The notes under the pieces: model-generated | What the model saw: only the letters and a program-made list of their open reading frames with translations | The model's database searches: none | Told to the model about the DNA's origin: nothing | NCBI RefSeq assembly: GCF_900496965.1 | Contig: NZ_UFQB01000012.1 | Span: forward strand, 113,017-177,016 | Length of the DNA stretch: 64,000 bases | Origin: Achromobacter agilis | GTDB taxonomy: Bacteria > Pseudomonadota > Gammaproteobacteria > Burkholderiales > Burkholderiaceae_B | Reading direction: 5' to 3' | Part shown: positions 26,313 through 36,869 of the stretch, piece by piece | Layout of the letters: each line of letters opens with the position of its first letter | How positions within the stretch are numbered: position 1 is the stretch's first letter | Translations under genes and position numbers: made by a program

Positions 26313-27107
26313 TCAGAGCGCGCTGTGATCCTTAACCGCTGCCTCCAAGGCGCTCTTGAGCCCCTGAAATCTCGCGTCGACCGCTGCTGGATCGTTGCGG
26401 TTGAGCGCAATCATCTGGGCTCGCGCCTCGCCACCACGAATGACCTCGAAGGCGTTCGTCGCTATCCCTTCGACAATGGCGTCAGCCACTGCTGAAGCAG
26501 ACTCGCGCGAAAAACCCAGTTCGGGGCCTGCCCGGTTGGACTTCATCATCGGCGTGTCCGTCCCCCCGGGATAAGCCGTCATGACATGAATGCCTTCGCC
26601 TTTGAGTTCGCGCCTGAGAGCTTCGCCGAAGTGAGCCAGGCCCGCCTTCACCGCGGCATAGGTTGCATAGAATGGCGCACCGATCAAGGCAATGCCGGAA
26701 GCGATGTTCACCACCATGGCGTCGCCACTGGATCGCAAGGCGGGCATCGCCGCGCGGGTCAGCAGGATCGGCGCGAGCAAGTCGACGACTACCATCTGTT
26801 CGATGTCGGCTTCCGTGGTGTTCTCCAGCCGGCCAGCCCGCACACCGCCGGCGTTGTTGACGAGAATGTCGAGTCCACCCAGCGCCTGCATTGCTTGGTC
26901 CAGCGTGGCCGCGCGTCCCTCGGAGGTTGCCACGTCGGCACAAACGCCCGTCACGGAGTCGAAGCTGCACAGCGCATCGTCAAGGACGGTTCTTCGCCTC
27001 CCGGTGATGACCACGCTGGCACCTCGCGCCGCGAGCGCCTGTGCAAGCGCGAGCCCGATCCCGCTGGATCCGCCAGTGACGAGGACCCGTTTGTCCCTAA
27101 GTTCCAT
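26313..27107 (-). CDS. Short-chain dehydrogenase/reductase (classical SDR)
   Basis: A 264-aa NAD(P)-dependent oxidoreductase. The cofactor motif TGGSSGIG (residues 11-18), NNAGG (89-93 region), catalytic Ser in NIASGIALIG and YATYAAVKAG (Tyr-x3-Lys in the YAAVK segment) are present. The ATG at 27107 follows a good ribosome site (AAGGAG region) and gives the standard SDR N-terminus; the long in-frame extension is spurious and overlaps the neighbouring GST. The substrate is unknown. Confidence 0.9.
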   Translation of the reverse strand: MELRDKRVLVTGGSSGIGLALAQALAARGASVVITGRRRTVLDDALCSFDSVTGVCADVATSEGRAATLDQAMQALGGLDILVNNAGGVRAGRLENTTEADIEQMVVVDLLAPILLTRAAMPALRSSGDAMVVNIASGIALIGAPFYATYAAVKAGLAHFGEALRRELKGEGIHVMTAYPGGTDTPMMKSNRAGPELGFSRESASAVADAIVEGIATNAFEVIRGGEARAQMIALNRNDPAAVDARFQGLKSALEAAVKDHSAL

Positions 27108-27108
27108 T

Positions 27109-27825
27109 TCAAACTCCTTGCGCCGATGCAGCCGGATAGTTGGACGGGAAGAGCGCACGCTTGGTCTCTTCGTCGTTGATCGTTTTAAAGGCATGGCTCT
27201 TCGCAAGCGCCCTGGCGCGCCCGACCGCGGGACGCGCATCCACGCCTGCGAACCACCGCTTGAGTTCCGGAAACGGCCCCAACGGATCCTCGGCACCCTT
27301 GCGAACACGCGAGGCGCGATCGAGCCATCCCCAGGTAGAGATGTCGGCGATCGTGAAACTGCTGCCGACGATGTAGTCGCGTCCCGACAAATGGTCGTCG
27401 AGGACCTGGTAATGCCGCTCCGCCTCCCGGCGGTAGCGGTTGACGGCGTAGTCCAGGCCTTCGGGCGCGGCAAACTGGAAGTGCACCGCCTGCCCGGAGA
27501 ACGGTCCCAGTCCCGAGGCGATGAAGAGCAGCCAGGACAGTAGTTCCGGCCGATCCTCCGGTGCGCCCAGAAGCTGACCGGTCTTTTCGGCGAGATAGAT
27601 CAGGATAGCAGTCGAATCAAAGACCCTGACCTCTTTGCCGCCGGGACCATCGGTATCGACAATGGCCGGCACTTTGCCGTTCGGATTGATCGCGCGAAAC
27701 GCCGGCATGTGCTGTTCGCCCCTGCTCGTGTCGACCGGAACAGCTTCGTAGGCTAAGCCGGTCTCCTCCAGGAAAAGCGCGATCTTCGCGGGGTTGGGGG
27801 TCGGATGGAAGTAGAACCGGATCAT
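27109..27825 (-). CDS. Glutathione S-transferase family protein
   Basis: A 238-aa GST of the same nu/theta-like class as the YfcG-type protein at 24946-25650, beginning MIRFYFHPTPNPAKIALFLEETGL, with INPNGKVPAIVDT and STAILIYLAEKTGQLL, then a helical domain with FTIADISTWGWLDR. The two GSTs share domain layout but only partial identity, so they are old paralogues. The gene stop is one base from the SDR start, implying translational coupling. It lies immediately downstream of the EamA transporter gene. Confidence 0.92.
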   Translation of the reverse strand: MIRFYFHPTPNPAKIALFLEETGLAYEAVPVDTSRGEQHMPAFRAINPNGKVPAIVDTDGPGGKEVRVFDSTAILIYLAEKTGQLLGAPEDRPELLSWLLFIASGLGPFSGQAVHFQFAAPEGLDYAVNRYRREAERHYQVLDDHLSGRDYIVGSSFTIADISTWGWLDRASRVRKGAEDPLGPFPELKRWFAGVDARPAVGRARALAKSHAFKTINDEETKRALFPSNYPAASAQGV

Positions 27826-27859
27826 GTTGGTTGCCTCGCTCTCGTGGAATTCCGTGGTT

Positions 27860-28810
27860 TCACTGCTTCGCGGACGGACGTGCCGCCAGCAACACACCGC
27901 CCACAACGGCGGCAAGCGCGACCCATTCCCCAAGGGACGGCAGTTCTGCAAGTACGGGAATGGCGGCCAGTAAAGCGACCACCGGGATCAGCGCGATGAT
28001 GGCTGTGGCGGCGGATGGGCCCAGAAGCGCGACAGCGCGATTGAAGGAAACGATCGCAACCCCGCTCATCAGGACACCCTGATAGATGGCCTGCAAACCG
28101 ATCTCGCTGGGCGAAGCCAAGGCGAGGCGACTGAGCCCGGCAAGTATATAGATCGGCAGGAAGAGCACGGCCGACCAGAAACAGATGAGGGCGGCTGCCT
28201 GCACCGGCGTCAGTTTGCTGCGCCGAAAGAGCAGCGTGTAGACCGCCCACATCGCAGCCGCAGTCATGAGGGCGATGAGGCCTAGTGGGTTGATGCCTCC
28301 GTGAGCGGAAACGCCGCCCGCAACCATGCACACCAGCCCAATGACAATGGCGAGATAACCACACCAGCGCGCCCTACCTTGTTTCTCTTTGAGGAAGATC
28401 CACGCGAAAGTGCCGGCGAATACCGGCATCAGGGTCGGTGTGACCGCCGCCGCGCGCCCGGCCGATGTGAGCTGCAGGCCGAGCGCGACGGCCAGGACGA
28501 AAGGCAATCCCCATAGGCAGGCATACAGCAGCCCTTCAAGCCATTCCCTGGCCGAGATGCGTCTCTTGCTTCTCAGCAGCACCGGAAGAAGAATGATGGC
28601 CCCGATACCGAATCGCAGCGCGGTCACATCCCACAGGCGCAGTTCGCGCGTGACGCTGAAGCGCGTCACGACGAACCATCCCGCAAAAATCATGACGCTC
28701 AGTCCGGCCCAGAAGAGTCCGCGCAACGTGTTCCGGGGCGCTCTCTGAAACTGCGCCAGGGCGGCCGATGGGACGACCGCTCCCTGTGCGGGATTGTTAC
28801 CCTGGATCAT
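27860..28810 (-). CDS. DMT family transporter (EamA domains)
   Basis: A 316-aa ten-span exporter-like protein. Two EamA repeats are seen: first about residues 30-150 (GLFWAGLSVMIFAGWFVVTRFS, RFGIGAIILLPVLL), second from about 170 to 310 (LIALMTAAAMWAVYTLLFRRS, ending VALAAVVGGVLLAARPS). Family members move metabolites such as amino acids or drugs. Within this leftward cluster of GSTs, an SDR and a TetR regulator it may export a conjugate or toxic product (inference). Confidence 0.92.
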   Translation of the reverse strand: MIQGNNPAQGAVVPSAALAQFQRAPRNTLRGLFWAGLSVMIFAGWFVVTRFSVTRELRLWDVTALRFGIGAIILLPVLLRSKRRISAREWLEGLLYACLWGLPFVLAVALGLQLTSAGRAAAVTPTLMPVFAGTFAWIFLKEKQGRARWCGYLAIVIGLVCMVAGGVSAHGGINPLGLIALMTAAAMWAVYTLLFRRSKLTPVQAAALICFWSAVLFLPIYILAGLSRLALASPSEIGLQAIYQGVLMSGVAIVSFNRAVALLGPSAATAIIALIPVVALLAAIPVLAELPSLGEWVALAAVVGGVLLAARPSAKQ

Positions 28811-29089
28811 TCAGAGACCTGCTTTCGCAACGCCGCGAGCAAACGCTGCGGGACGAGTCTCTGCCGGTCCTAGTGCAAGGGCAGACGACAGCGACACGAC
28901 ATCGCCATGCGCATTCGGCAACGAGAAGTCCGGCGCGCTATCACCCTTCTTCAGCGCGACACGCTTGGCGAAATCAGATCGCAGTTCCTCGATCTTGGAT
29001 TCATAGAGCTCGACCCGGCCGGCCGGGGCGGTGCGGACGAATTTCTCCTGCAACTCTCGCAGTTGAAGTTTGAGATCGACGATGGCCAT
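28811..29089 (-). pseudogene. Truncated redoxin (AhpC/TSA family) gene
   Basis: A 92-aa product. Residues 1-45 form the helical leader and GDSAPDFSLPNAHGDVVSLSS is the start of an AhpC/TSA thioredoxin fold, but the sequence departs from the family right after ALALGPA, before the peroxidatic cysteine, and stops one base from the EamA start. Complete family members are over 200 aa. It is therefore a 5' remnant and cannot be a peroxidase. With the SDR tail at 24660 it suggests that the whole cluster was assembled by recombination. Confidence 0.75.
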
Positions 29090-29743
29090 TTGGCGAGAGA
29101 CCTTCCAAAGCGAGGGAGTGGATGAACGAGTGCGGCAAAATCGTGCCGCTCCCGCCGATTCTATATCGAACGCTATAAAACAGCCATGCCTAGTTTCGTC
29201 GGATGCACTCCGGAGCGAGTAAGGGGGTTATGGGCACGCGTGCTGGCGTCGAGCGCCTGTTTGCGCGTCGCGCGCTTCACGTGGCCAGGCTAGATCAAAG
29301 CGACCAAGCCGGTCGTGACGTAGGCCCAGTTCGACGCGCTCGAGGTCGGCCTACCCTGGCAGCGCCGGCCCCAAATGAGCACGATCACGCAGTTTTTTTC
29401 GTGGGACTCGCGACGGGAGCGTTCACAGCCCCGGGAACTAGACATGGGTTCGGCCGAGGGGCGCCAGCTATGAGCCTTATGAATCTTGGACTTAGGCTTC
29501 AGATTTCGCAGTGCCGACGTCGGTCAGCATCGAGGCTCTCCTCCGGTTTTTCGACGGCTTTTACCGCTAGGGACCTGGAGGCCTGCTGGTGCTCGGAAAG
29601 TGGCGTAAAAAAGACTTTTACCGTCAAAGACGGTAAAAGTCTCAATAGTGAACGAGAGTGTCTTAATCCGGCTTCGATTCTTACCGCCAGCGCCACCGTC
29701 AATTTGTTTTGCTGGTTGGCGATAGTCCTCGAAGGACGTTAAA
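29090..29743. other. Gene-free stretch between accessory cluster and guaA 3' end
   Basis: About 650 bases with no convincing gene. Open frames here on both strands lack ribosome sites and similarity. Visible structure is an imperfect 16-bp palindrome at 29162-29177 (TATATCG-AA-CGCTATA), 73 bases before the truncated redoxin and possibly a TetR operator, and a perfect hairpin at 29612-29642. Base composition is less GC-rich than the flanking core genes. No integrase gene or fragment was recognised. Confidence 0.6.
29612..29642. repeat. Perfect 14-bp inverted repeat with 3-base loop
   Basis: AGACTTTTACCGTC-AAA-GACGGTAAAAGTCT is a perfect palindrome about 100 bases beyond the 3' end of guaA. 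The stem is not GC-rich and is not followed by a T-run on the guaA (leftward) side, so a simple terminator is unlikely. A related sequence, TTTTACCG, appears at 29560-29567. A recombination or protein-binding site is possible. Confidence 0.6.
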
Positions 29744-31336
29744 TCACTCCCACTCGATCGTCGCAGGCGGCTTGCTCGACACGTCGTACACAACCCGGTT
29801 AATCCCGCGCACCTCATTGATGATCCGCGAAGACACCCGCGCCAGCAGCGGGTGCGGCAGCGGCGCCCAATCAGCCGTCATGAAGTCGAAGGTCTGCACG
29901 GCGCGCAGCGCGACGACGTATTCGTAGGTGCGGCCGTCGCCCATCACGCCCACCGACTTCACCGGCAGGAACACGGCGAACGCCTGCGAGGTCAGCTCGT
30001 ACCAGGTCAGGCCGCTGGCCTCGTCCTTGGTATTGCGCAGTTCTTCGATGAAGATCGCGTCGGCGCGGCGCAGCAGTTCGGCGTATTCGTGCTTGACTTC
30101 GCCCAGGATGCGCACGCCCAGGCCGGGGCCGGGGAACGGGTGGCGGTAGACCATCTGCGGCGGCAGGCCCAGGGCCACGCCGAGTTCGCGGACTTCGTCC
30201 TTGAACAGTTCGCGCAGCGGCTCCAGCAGCTGCAGGTTCAGCGTGTCCGGCAGGCCGCCCACGTTGTGGTGCGACTTGATGGAGGTGGCCTTGCCGGTCT
30301 TGGCGCCTGCGGATTCGATGACGTCGGGGTAGATGGTGCCCTGGGCCAGCCACTTGGCACTCTTCTGCTTGCCGGCCTGGTCCTGGAACACTTCGACGAA
30401 TTCGCGGCCGATGATCTTGCGCTTGGCTTCGGGATCGGCCACGCCGGACAGCTTGCCCATGAACTGGGCGGTGGCGTCGACGTGGATGATCTTCACGCCC
30501 ATGTTCTCGGCGAAGGTCTGCATGACCTGCTTGCCTTCGTCCAGGCGCAGCAGGCCGTGGTCGACGAAGACGCAGGTGAGCTGGTCGCCGATGGCCTTGT
30601 GGATCAGGGCCGCGGCAACGGACGAATCCACGCCGCCCGACAGGCCGAGGATGACCTCGTCGTCGCCGACCTGTTCGCGGATGCGCGCGACGGCCTCGGC
30701 CACGTAGTCGGGCATGTTCCAGTCGCCTTCGCAGCCGCAGATCTCGTTCACGAAACGGGCCAGCATGGCCTTGCCCTGGACGGTGTGCGTGACTTCGGGG
30801 TGGAACTGCACGGCGTAGAACTTGCGGTCTTCGTCGGCCATGCCGGCGATCGGGCAGGACGGCGTGGACGCCATGATCTTGAAGCCCGGGGGCAGCTCGG
30901 TGACCTTGTCGCCGTGGCTCATCCAGACCTTGAGCATGCCGTGGCCTTCATCCGTGGTGAAGTCGGCCAGGCCGTCGAGCAGCTTGGTGTGGCCGTGCGC
31001 GCGGACTTCGGCGTAGCCGAATTCGCGGTGGTCGGAGAAGCTGACCACGCCGCCCAGCTGCTGCGCCATGGACTGCATGCCATAGCAGATGCCCAGCACG
31101 GGCACGCCCAGCTCGAACACGGCGTGGGGCACGCGCATGGAGCCTTCTTCGTAGGCCGAGGCGTGGCTGCCCGACAGGATGATGCCCTTCAGGCCTTGCG
31201 CCATCTGTTCGCGCACGAAGGCGTCGTCGACGTCGCCCGGATGCACTTCGGAATACACGCCGGCTTCGCGGACGCGGCGGGCGATCAGTTGGGTGACTTG
31301 CGAACCGTAGTCGAGAATGAGGATGCGCTGGTGCAT
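29744..31336 (-). CDS. guaA: GMP synthase (glutamine-hydrolysing)
   Basis: A 530-aa enzyme that converts XMP to GMP with ATP and glutamine, last step of GMP synthesis. The N-terminal class I amidotransferase has Cys84 in GICYG and the His179/Glu181 pair in FHPEV. The ATP-pyrophosphatase domain has the PP-loop SGGVDSS at 233-239, and the C-terminal dimerisation domain ends at the usual TIEWE. The length is normal. Its 3' end is a known insertion site type for genomic islands. It lies downstream of guaB with a strong hairpin between. Confidence 0.98.
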   Translation of the reverse strand: MHQRILILDYGSQVTQLIARRVREAGVYSEVHPGDVDDAFVREQMAQGLKGIILSGSHASAYEEGSMRVPHAVFELGVPVLGICYGMQSMAQQLGGVVSFSDHREFGYAEVRAHGHTKLLDGLADFTTDEGHGMLKVWMSHGDKVTELPPGFKIMASTPSCPIAGMADEDRKFYAVQFHPEVTHTVQGKAMLARFVNEICGCEGDWNMPDYVAEAVARIREQVGDDEVILGLSGGVDSSVAAALIHKAIGDQLTCVFVDHGLLRLDEGKQVMQTFAENMGVKIIHVDATAQFMGKLSGVADPEAKRKIIGREFVEVFQDQAGKQKSAKWLAQGTIYPDVIESAGAKTGKATSIKSHHNVGGLPDTLNLQLLEPLRELFKDEVRELGVALGLPPQMVYRHPFPGPGLGVRILGEVKHEYAELLRRADAIFIEELRNTKDEASGLTWYELTSQAFAVFLPVKSVGVMGDGRTYEYVVALRAVQTFDFMTADWAPLPHPLLARVSSRIINEVRGINRVVYDVSSKPPATIEWE

Positions 31337-31378
31337 GGAGACTCTACCGGTAATGAATGAAACCGCAGTAAATAAAAC

Positions 31379-31422
31379 CGCACCGGCAGAACCGCTGGTT
31401 CATTTGCGGTTCTGCCGGTGCG
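31379..31422 (-). terminator. Hairpin between guaB and guaA
   Basis: A perfect 17-bp inverted repeat, CGCACCGGCAGAACCGC (31379-31395) with a 10-base loop and its complement (31406-31422). Read leftward it is followed by GTTTTATTT, so it should act as a rho-independent terminator or attenuator after guaB, uncoupling guaA from guaB. Confidence 0.75.
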
Positions 31423-31453
31423 TGATGCATGACATTGTAGTTGACTGTACGGA

Positions 31454-33099
<1,646 letters not shown>

Positions 33100-33106
33100 C
33101 AAAATA

Positions 33107-33748
33107 ATGAACAACTTGCATCCGCCCCGCCCCGCCGATCCCCACACGGCCTTCGCGGGCCATCGCATTCTCACCGCCGGCGCGCTGGCCGACGTGGCGC
33201 TGGCCGTCAAGCGGGCCATGGCCGCCGGCAGCGACGCCCCCCTTTTGGTATTCGATGACCGCTCCGGCAAGCAGGTGGACCTGGACCTAAGCGGCGACGA
33301 AACCAGCATCGGTGAACGCCATCGCATTCCGGCGGACGCCGCGGCCGCGCATGCTGAACCCGCCCCCGACGCCCCCGACGACGCGCAGCCGCGCGGCCGC
33401 GGCCGGCCCAGGCTGGGCGTGGTGGCGCGCGAAGTCACCCTGCTGCCCCGCCATTGGGACTGGTTGAGCGCGCAGCCCGGCGGCGCGTCCGTGGCGTTGC
33501 GCAAGCTGGTGGAACAGGCGCGCCGCGACAACGAAGCGCGGGACCGGCGGCGCGAGCGCCAGGAGGCCGCCTACCGTTTCATGTCCGGCATGGCGGGCAA
33601 CCTGCCCGGCTTCGAAGAAGCGACGCGGGCGCTCTATGCCGAAGACCGGGAGCGCTTTGTCTTGCAGGTCGCGAACTGGCCGGCGGACGTGCGCGGCTAC
33701 GCCACGGCCCTGGCGTGGCCGTCGTCCGCTGAGCCGGCCGCGGCATGA
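33107..33748 (+). CDS. DUF2239 family protein
   Basis: A 213-aa protein of a conserved family of unknown function. Features are the FAGHRILTAG opening, a charged Ala/Pro-rich linker around residues 75-100 (RGRGRPRLGVVAREVTLLPRHWDWL follows), and the conserved FMSGMAGNLPGFEEATRALYAEDRERF block at about 160-190. RGRGRP resembles an AT-hook-like basic patch. The ATG at 33107 follows the promoter described above; a reading from 33050 would include the promoter. Function unknown. Confidence 0.82.
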   Translation: MNNLHPPRPADPHTAFAGHRILTAGALADVALAVKRAMAAGSDAPLLVFDDRSGKQVDLDLSGDETSIGERHRIPADAAAAHAEPAPDAPDDAQPRGRGRPRLGVVAREVTLLPRHWDWLSAQPGGASVALRKLVEQARRDNEARDRRRERQEAAYRFMSGMAGNLPGFEEATRALYAEDRERFVLQVANWPADVRGYATALAWPSSAEPAAA

Positions 33749-33769
33749 CGGCTGCGCTGTGCGCCCGGC

Positions 33770-34366
33770 TCAGCGCAGCATGGGCCACAGCGTCGCCGCC
33801 AGCAGCGCCCCCATCGCAATATTGAAGACCTTGAGGCGCCCGGGGTGCGCAAGAAAGCCGCGCAGCGCCACGCCGAAGCCGGCCCACACGGACACGGCCG
33901 GCAGGTTCACCAGGGCGAAGACGGCGCACAGCCAGGCCAGCGACGCCCACGGCGCCGCCGCATCCATATAGACCGCCACCGCCGCCAGCGCCACGATCCA
34001 GGCCTTGGGATTGACCCACTGAAACAGGGCCGACTCCATGATGCTGAGCGGCCGTGCCGACGCCCCCTTGCCTGGGGCGATCGAGCGCGACAGCGCAATG
34101 CGCCACGCGAGATACAGCAGATAGGCCGCGCCGATGATCTTCAGGCCCGTAGACAGGGCCGGCCAGGCTTGGAACAGCGCGCCCAGGCCCAGCCCCACCC
34201 CCAGCAGCAGCGAGGTGAAGCCCACCGTGATGCCCAGCACCTGCGGCAACGTTCTTGCGAAGCCGAAATTGGCCCCCGACGTCATCAGCATGACATTGCT
34301 GGGCCCGGGCGAGATGGAAGTCACCAGGGCGAACGTCGCCAGGGCAAACAGGTTTTCGAGGGGCAA
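33770..34366 (-). CDS. LysE family amino-acid exporter
   Basis: A 198-aa six-span exporter of the LysE/RhtB family. The family block ALVTSISPGPSNVMLMTSGANFGF is at residues 9-32 and is followed by the usual GFTSLLLGVGLGLGALF span. The start is taken as TTG at 34366, giving the normal LysE length; no in-frame ATG lies nearby and an upstream GTG is possible. Divergent from a GlxA-type regulator that may control it. Probably exports an amino acid or analogue. Confidence 0.88.
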   Translation of the reverse strand: MPLENLFALATFALVTSISPGPSNVMLMTSGANFGFARTLPQVLGITVGFTSLLLGVGLGLGALFQAWPALSTGLKIIGAAYLLYLAWRIALSRSIAPGKGASARPLSIMESALFQWVNPKAWIVALAAVAVYMDAAAPWASLAWLCAVFALVNLPAVSVWAGFGVALRGFLAHPGRLKVFNIAMGALLAATLWPMLR

Positions 34367-34480
34367 GATGGGCTCCCGGCGCGCACCATGCACGCCATGC
34401 AGATGAAGACAGCCGAATTGTGGGCCTGCGCGGGCGTTATTAATATTGGCGCTATTGACATCTTTGATAGTGTTCTTGCC

Positions 34481-35431
34481 ATGAAAATGCAGATCCTCGC
34501 GTTGGACGGCGTGTTCGATACAGGCTTGTCGGCCATCCTGGACGTGTTTGCGACCGCCAACGAACTGGCGCCCATGCTGCCGGCCCGCATCGCGCCCTTC
34601 GATACCCGCATCGTGGGCATGCGCCGCCATGTGCGCACGTCGCAGGGATTCAGCGTGCCGGTTTCGGGCAGCCCGGATCCCGCCGATCCGGACTGGATCG
34701 TGATCCCCGCCATCGGCTACAAGATGCCCGAGACGCTGGTGCCGGCCCTGGAGCGCCGCGACGTGCGCGACAGCGGCCGGATGCTGCGGGAACGCGCGCC
34801 CGGCGGCAACACCGCCGCAGCCTGCATCGGAACCTTCGTGCTGGCGGAGTCGGGCCTGCTGGACGGCCAGAAAGCCACCACCACCTGGTGGCTGGTGCCG
34901 CTGTTCCGGCAGCGCTATCCCGAGGTCGAACTCGAAGACAGCCGCATGCTGGTCCGCTCGTCGGCGTTCCTGACGGCCGGCGCGGCGCTGAGCCACATGG
35001 ACATGGCGCTATGGTTGGTGCGCCAGGCCAGTCCTGAACTGGCGGCACTGGTGGCGCGCTATCTGATCGTGGACCAGCGGCCCGCGCAGTCCGCCTATGC
35101 GCTTGCCGACCACCTGGCGCATGCCGATCCGCTGGTCCAGGCCTTCGAGCGCTGGGCGCGCGAGCATCTGGCGCAAGGGTTCTCGCTGGACGCCGCCGCG
35201 CAGCAGCTGGGCGCCAGCAAGCGCACCCTGGCGCGGCGCACGCAGCAGGTGCTGGGCAAAAGCCCGCTATCGTTCTTCCAGGATCTGCGGGTCGAACGCG
35301 CGGCCCACCTGCTGAAAACCAGCAGCCTGTCGCTGGAGCAGATCGCCGCGCAGGTCGGCTACGCGGACGGCGTCACCCTGCGGAACCTGCTGCGACGGCG
35401 CCTGGGGCGCGGTGTGCGCGAACTGCGCTGA
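34481..35431 (+). CDS. GlxA family AraC-type regulator with DJ-1/PfpI domain
   Basis: A 316-aa regulator. Residues 1-180 form a DJ-1/PfpI-like sensor domain (ILALDGVFDTGLSAILDVFATAN, then AACIGTFVLAESGLLDGQKATTTWW with a Cys at the nucleophile elbow), and residues 210-316 an AraC DNA-binding domain with two helix-turn-helices (DAAAQQLGASKRTLARR and LEQIAAQVGYADGVTL). The ATG at 34481 is chosen by similarity; it is followed by a second ATG two codons later. Divergent from the LysE gene by 114 bases, a common pairing. Confidence 0.9.
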   Translation: MKMQILALDGVFDTGLSAILDVFATANELAPMLPARIAPFDTRIVGMRRHVRTSQGFSVPVSGSPDPADPDWIVIPAIGYKMPETLVPALERRDVRDSGRMLRERAPGGNTAAACIGTFVLAESGLLDGQKATTTWWLVPLFRQRYPEVELEDSRMLVRSSAFLTAGAALSHMDMALWLVRQASPELAALVARYLIVDQRPAQSAYALADHLAHADPLVQAFERWAREHLAQGFSLDAAAQQLGASKRTLARRTQQVLGKSPLSFFQDLRVERAAHLLKTSSLSLEQIAAQVGYADGVTLRNLLRRRLGRGVRELR

Positions 35432-35493
35432 TATGCGGTTTAATCGAGGTGGCGGACGCGCTTTTCGCGGCCGCGCATTCCAGACGGTGCATC

Positions 35494-35874
35494 ATGGCCA
35501 TTGCGAAAAATTTCCTGCTCTACGACGGAGATTGCCCCTTCTGCTCGAACTACGTGCGGATGCTGCAACTGCAAAAGGCCGTGGGCCCGGTCGATCTGCT
35601 GAACATGCGCGACCATCCCGATCTGGCGGTGGCGTACAAGGCGCAGGGATACGACCTGAACCAGGGCATGCTGCTGCACCTGGACGGCAAGGATTACTTC
35701 GGCGCAGACTGCATCAACCGGCTGGCGCTCATCAGCACCGGCAATGATCTATTCAACAGCTTCAACGCCGCTGTGTTCCGCAACCCCTGCCTGTCGACCG
35801 CCCTGTACCCGTTCATGCGCACGGGCAGGAGCCTGGCGCTGACCCTGCTGGGCAAGAAGAAGATGCAGGTATAG
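35494..35874 (+). CDS. DCC family thiol-disulfide oxidoreductase
   Basis: A 126-aa thioredoxin-like protein (DUF393/DCC family) with the signature YDGDCPFCSNYV at residues 10-21, carrying the CxxC redox pair. DCC proteins are thought to act in thiol exchange, though few have a proven substrate. The ATG at 35494 is chosen because it gives the family's short lead before the signature; an upstream in-frame ATG at 35449 is unlikely. Confidence 0.9.
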   Translation: MAIAKNFLLYDGDCPFCSNYVRMLQLQKAVGPVDLLNMRDHPDLAVAYKAQGYDLNQGMLLHLDGKDYFGADCINRLALISTGNDLFNSFNAAVFRNPCLSTALYPFMRTGRSLALTLLGKKKMQV

Positions 35875-35895
35875 GGCGCGGCCCGCCTGAAGCCG

Positions 35896-36147
35896 TTAAG
35901 CGGCGTTCGCGGCGGGTTCCGCAGCCTGGGGCGCGGCGTCGCAGCGGCTCCAGCCGGAAGACGGATCGCGCTTGTCGTGCCGGTAGTCCCACTCGGCGCC
36001 GCACTGCGCGCAGGTAAACGCTTCCCGCGTCACGCCGCGCCTCCCCTCCTCCAGAGAACGCACGTCGCCCAGGCTGATCAGGTGCTCATGCCCTGGCGCG
36101 TCGCGCTGGTTCGGAACGATGGCTTCGCATTTTTCGCAGGTCTCCAT
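35896..36147 (-). CDS. Small zinc-ribbon-like protein
   Basis: An 83-aa protein with two CxxC pairs, METCEKCEAI at the N-terminus and FTCAQCGAEWDYR at about residues 44-56, which would hold one zinc ion. A GGGG-rich ribosome site (AAAAGGGGATGGGCC) precedes the ATG. No family name is assigned; such short ribbons often bind nucleic acids or act as chaperone adaptors, but nothing here indicates which. Confidence 0.65.
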   Translation of the reverse strand: METCEKCEAIVPNQRDAPGHEHLISLGDVRSLEEGRRGVTREAFTCAQCGAEWDYRHDKRDPSSGWSRCDAAPQAAEPAANAA

Positions 36148-36381
36148 GGCCCATCCCCTTTTTTCTATGCTTTAAGGGGATCGTACGAAAGCGCAACCCG
36201 TGAAAGTTCAGCAATTCTCACCGCGGGGCGGCTAGATTCCGTAACGTCTTGGAAAAATATCGAACTGCAATAAGTCCCCGAAAGTCGGACCATCTTGCGC
36301 TGGGTTCCGGATTACGCCCAAAGCATGAGTCCTGGCCCCCGATACATCGCCCCGAACGTTGAACAACAAAGGATGCTTATC

Positions 36382-36867
36382 GTGACTTCGATCAGAAAGA
36401 CGGCCGCCGCCTGTGCGCTTGGCGCCTGCATGACCCTCGCCGCCATCGGGCAGGCCGCCTTTGCGCAGGCCGACGCCCCCGTCCCCCTGGCGACCGGCAT
36501 GGTCGACTCCGGCACGGCCGAGGGCCAGGTGATCGAAGCGGTGCGCAATGGCGACATCCTTTCCATCAAGATGCGGTTCAAGCCCATCGTTTCCAGCAAG
36601 AGCGAGATGGTCTATTCGGCGATCACGCAGAACGACTACGAGAACAGCTTCTACGTCGTCGCGGGCAATAAGAAGTACCTGCTGCTGAAAGACAGCAACG
36701 ACAAGCCGCTGACCAATCCCAAGCTGCTGATCCGGACCTCGAAAGACTCCCCCATCGCCGGAACCTGGCACGGGAAGTTCCCGGCGCCGCCCAAAGAGAT
36801 CACCGAAGTCTCGCTGACGATCCCGGGAGTCGAGACCCTGGACGCCATCAAGATCACCGACCGCTAG
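36382..36867 (+). CDS. Secreted protein of unknown function
   Basis: A 161-aa exported protein. A signal peptide (IRKTAAACALGACMTLAAIG, then AFAQA cleavage near residue 30) is clear. The GTG at 36382 is preferred since AAAGG ends nine bases upstream; an ATG at 36373 overlaps that ribosome site. The mature part is beta-rich (KMRFKPIVSSKSEMVYSAI, NSFYVVAGNKKYLLLKDS) and lacks cysteines. The downstream OmpA-like gene begins three bases after the stop, so both are probably one operon and may work together at the cell wall. Confidence 0.75.
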   Translation: MTSIRKTAAACALGACMTLAAIGQAAFAQADAPVPLATGMVDSGTAEGQVIEAVRNGDILSIKMRFKPIVSSKSEMVYSAITQNDYENSFYVVAGNKKYLLLKDSNDKPLTNPKLLIRTSKDSPIAGTWHGKFPAPPKEITEVSLTIPGVETLDAIKITDR

Positions 36868-36869
36868 CC

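Noticed and set aside
29203..29742. 179-codon rightward frame beyond the guaA 3' end, considered as an integrase remnant
   Set aside because: No integrase catalytic block (R...HxxR...Y) or any similarity was found; no ribosome site.
29852..31360. Rightward frame of about 500 codons opposite guaA
   Set aside because: Antisense of a universally conserved gene, with biased His/Ala/Val composition.
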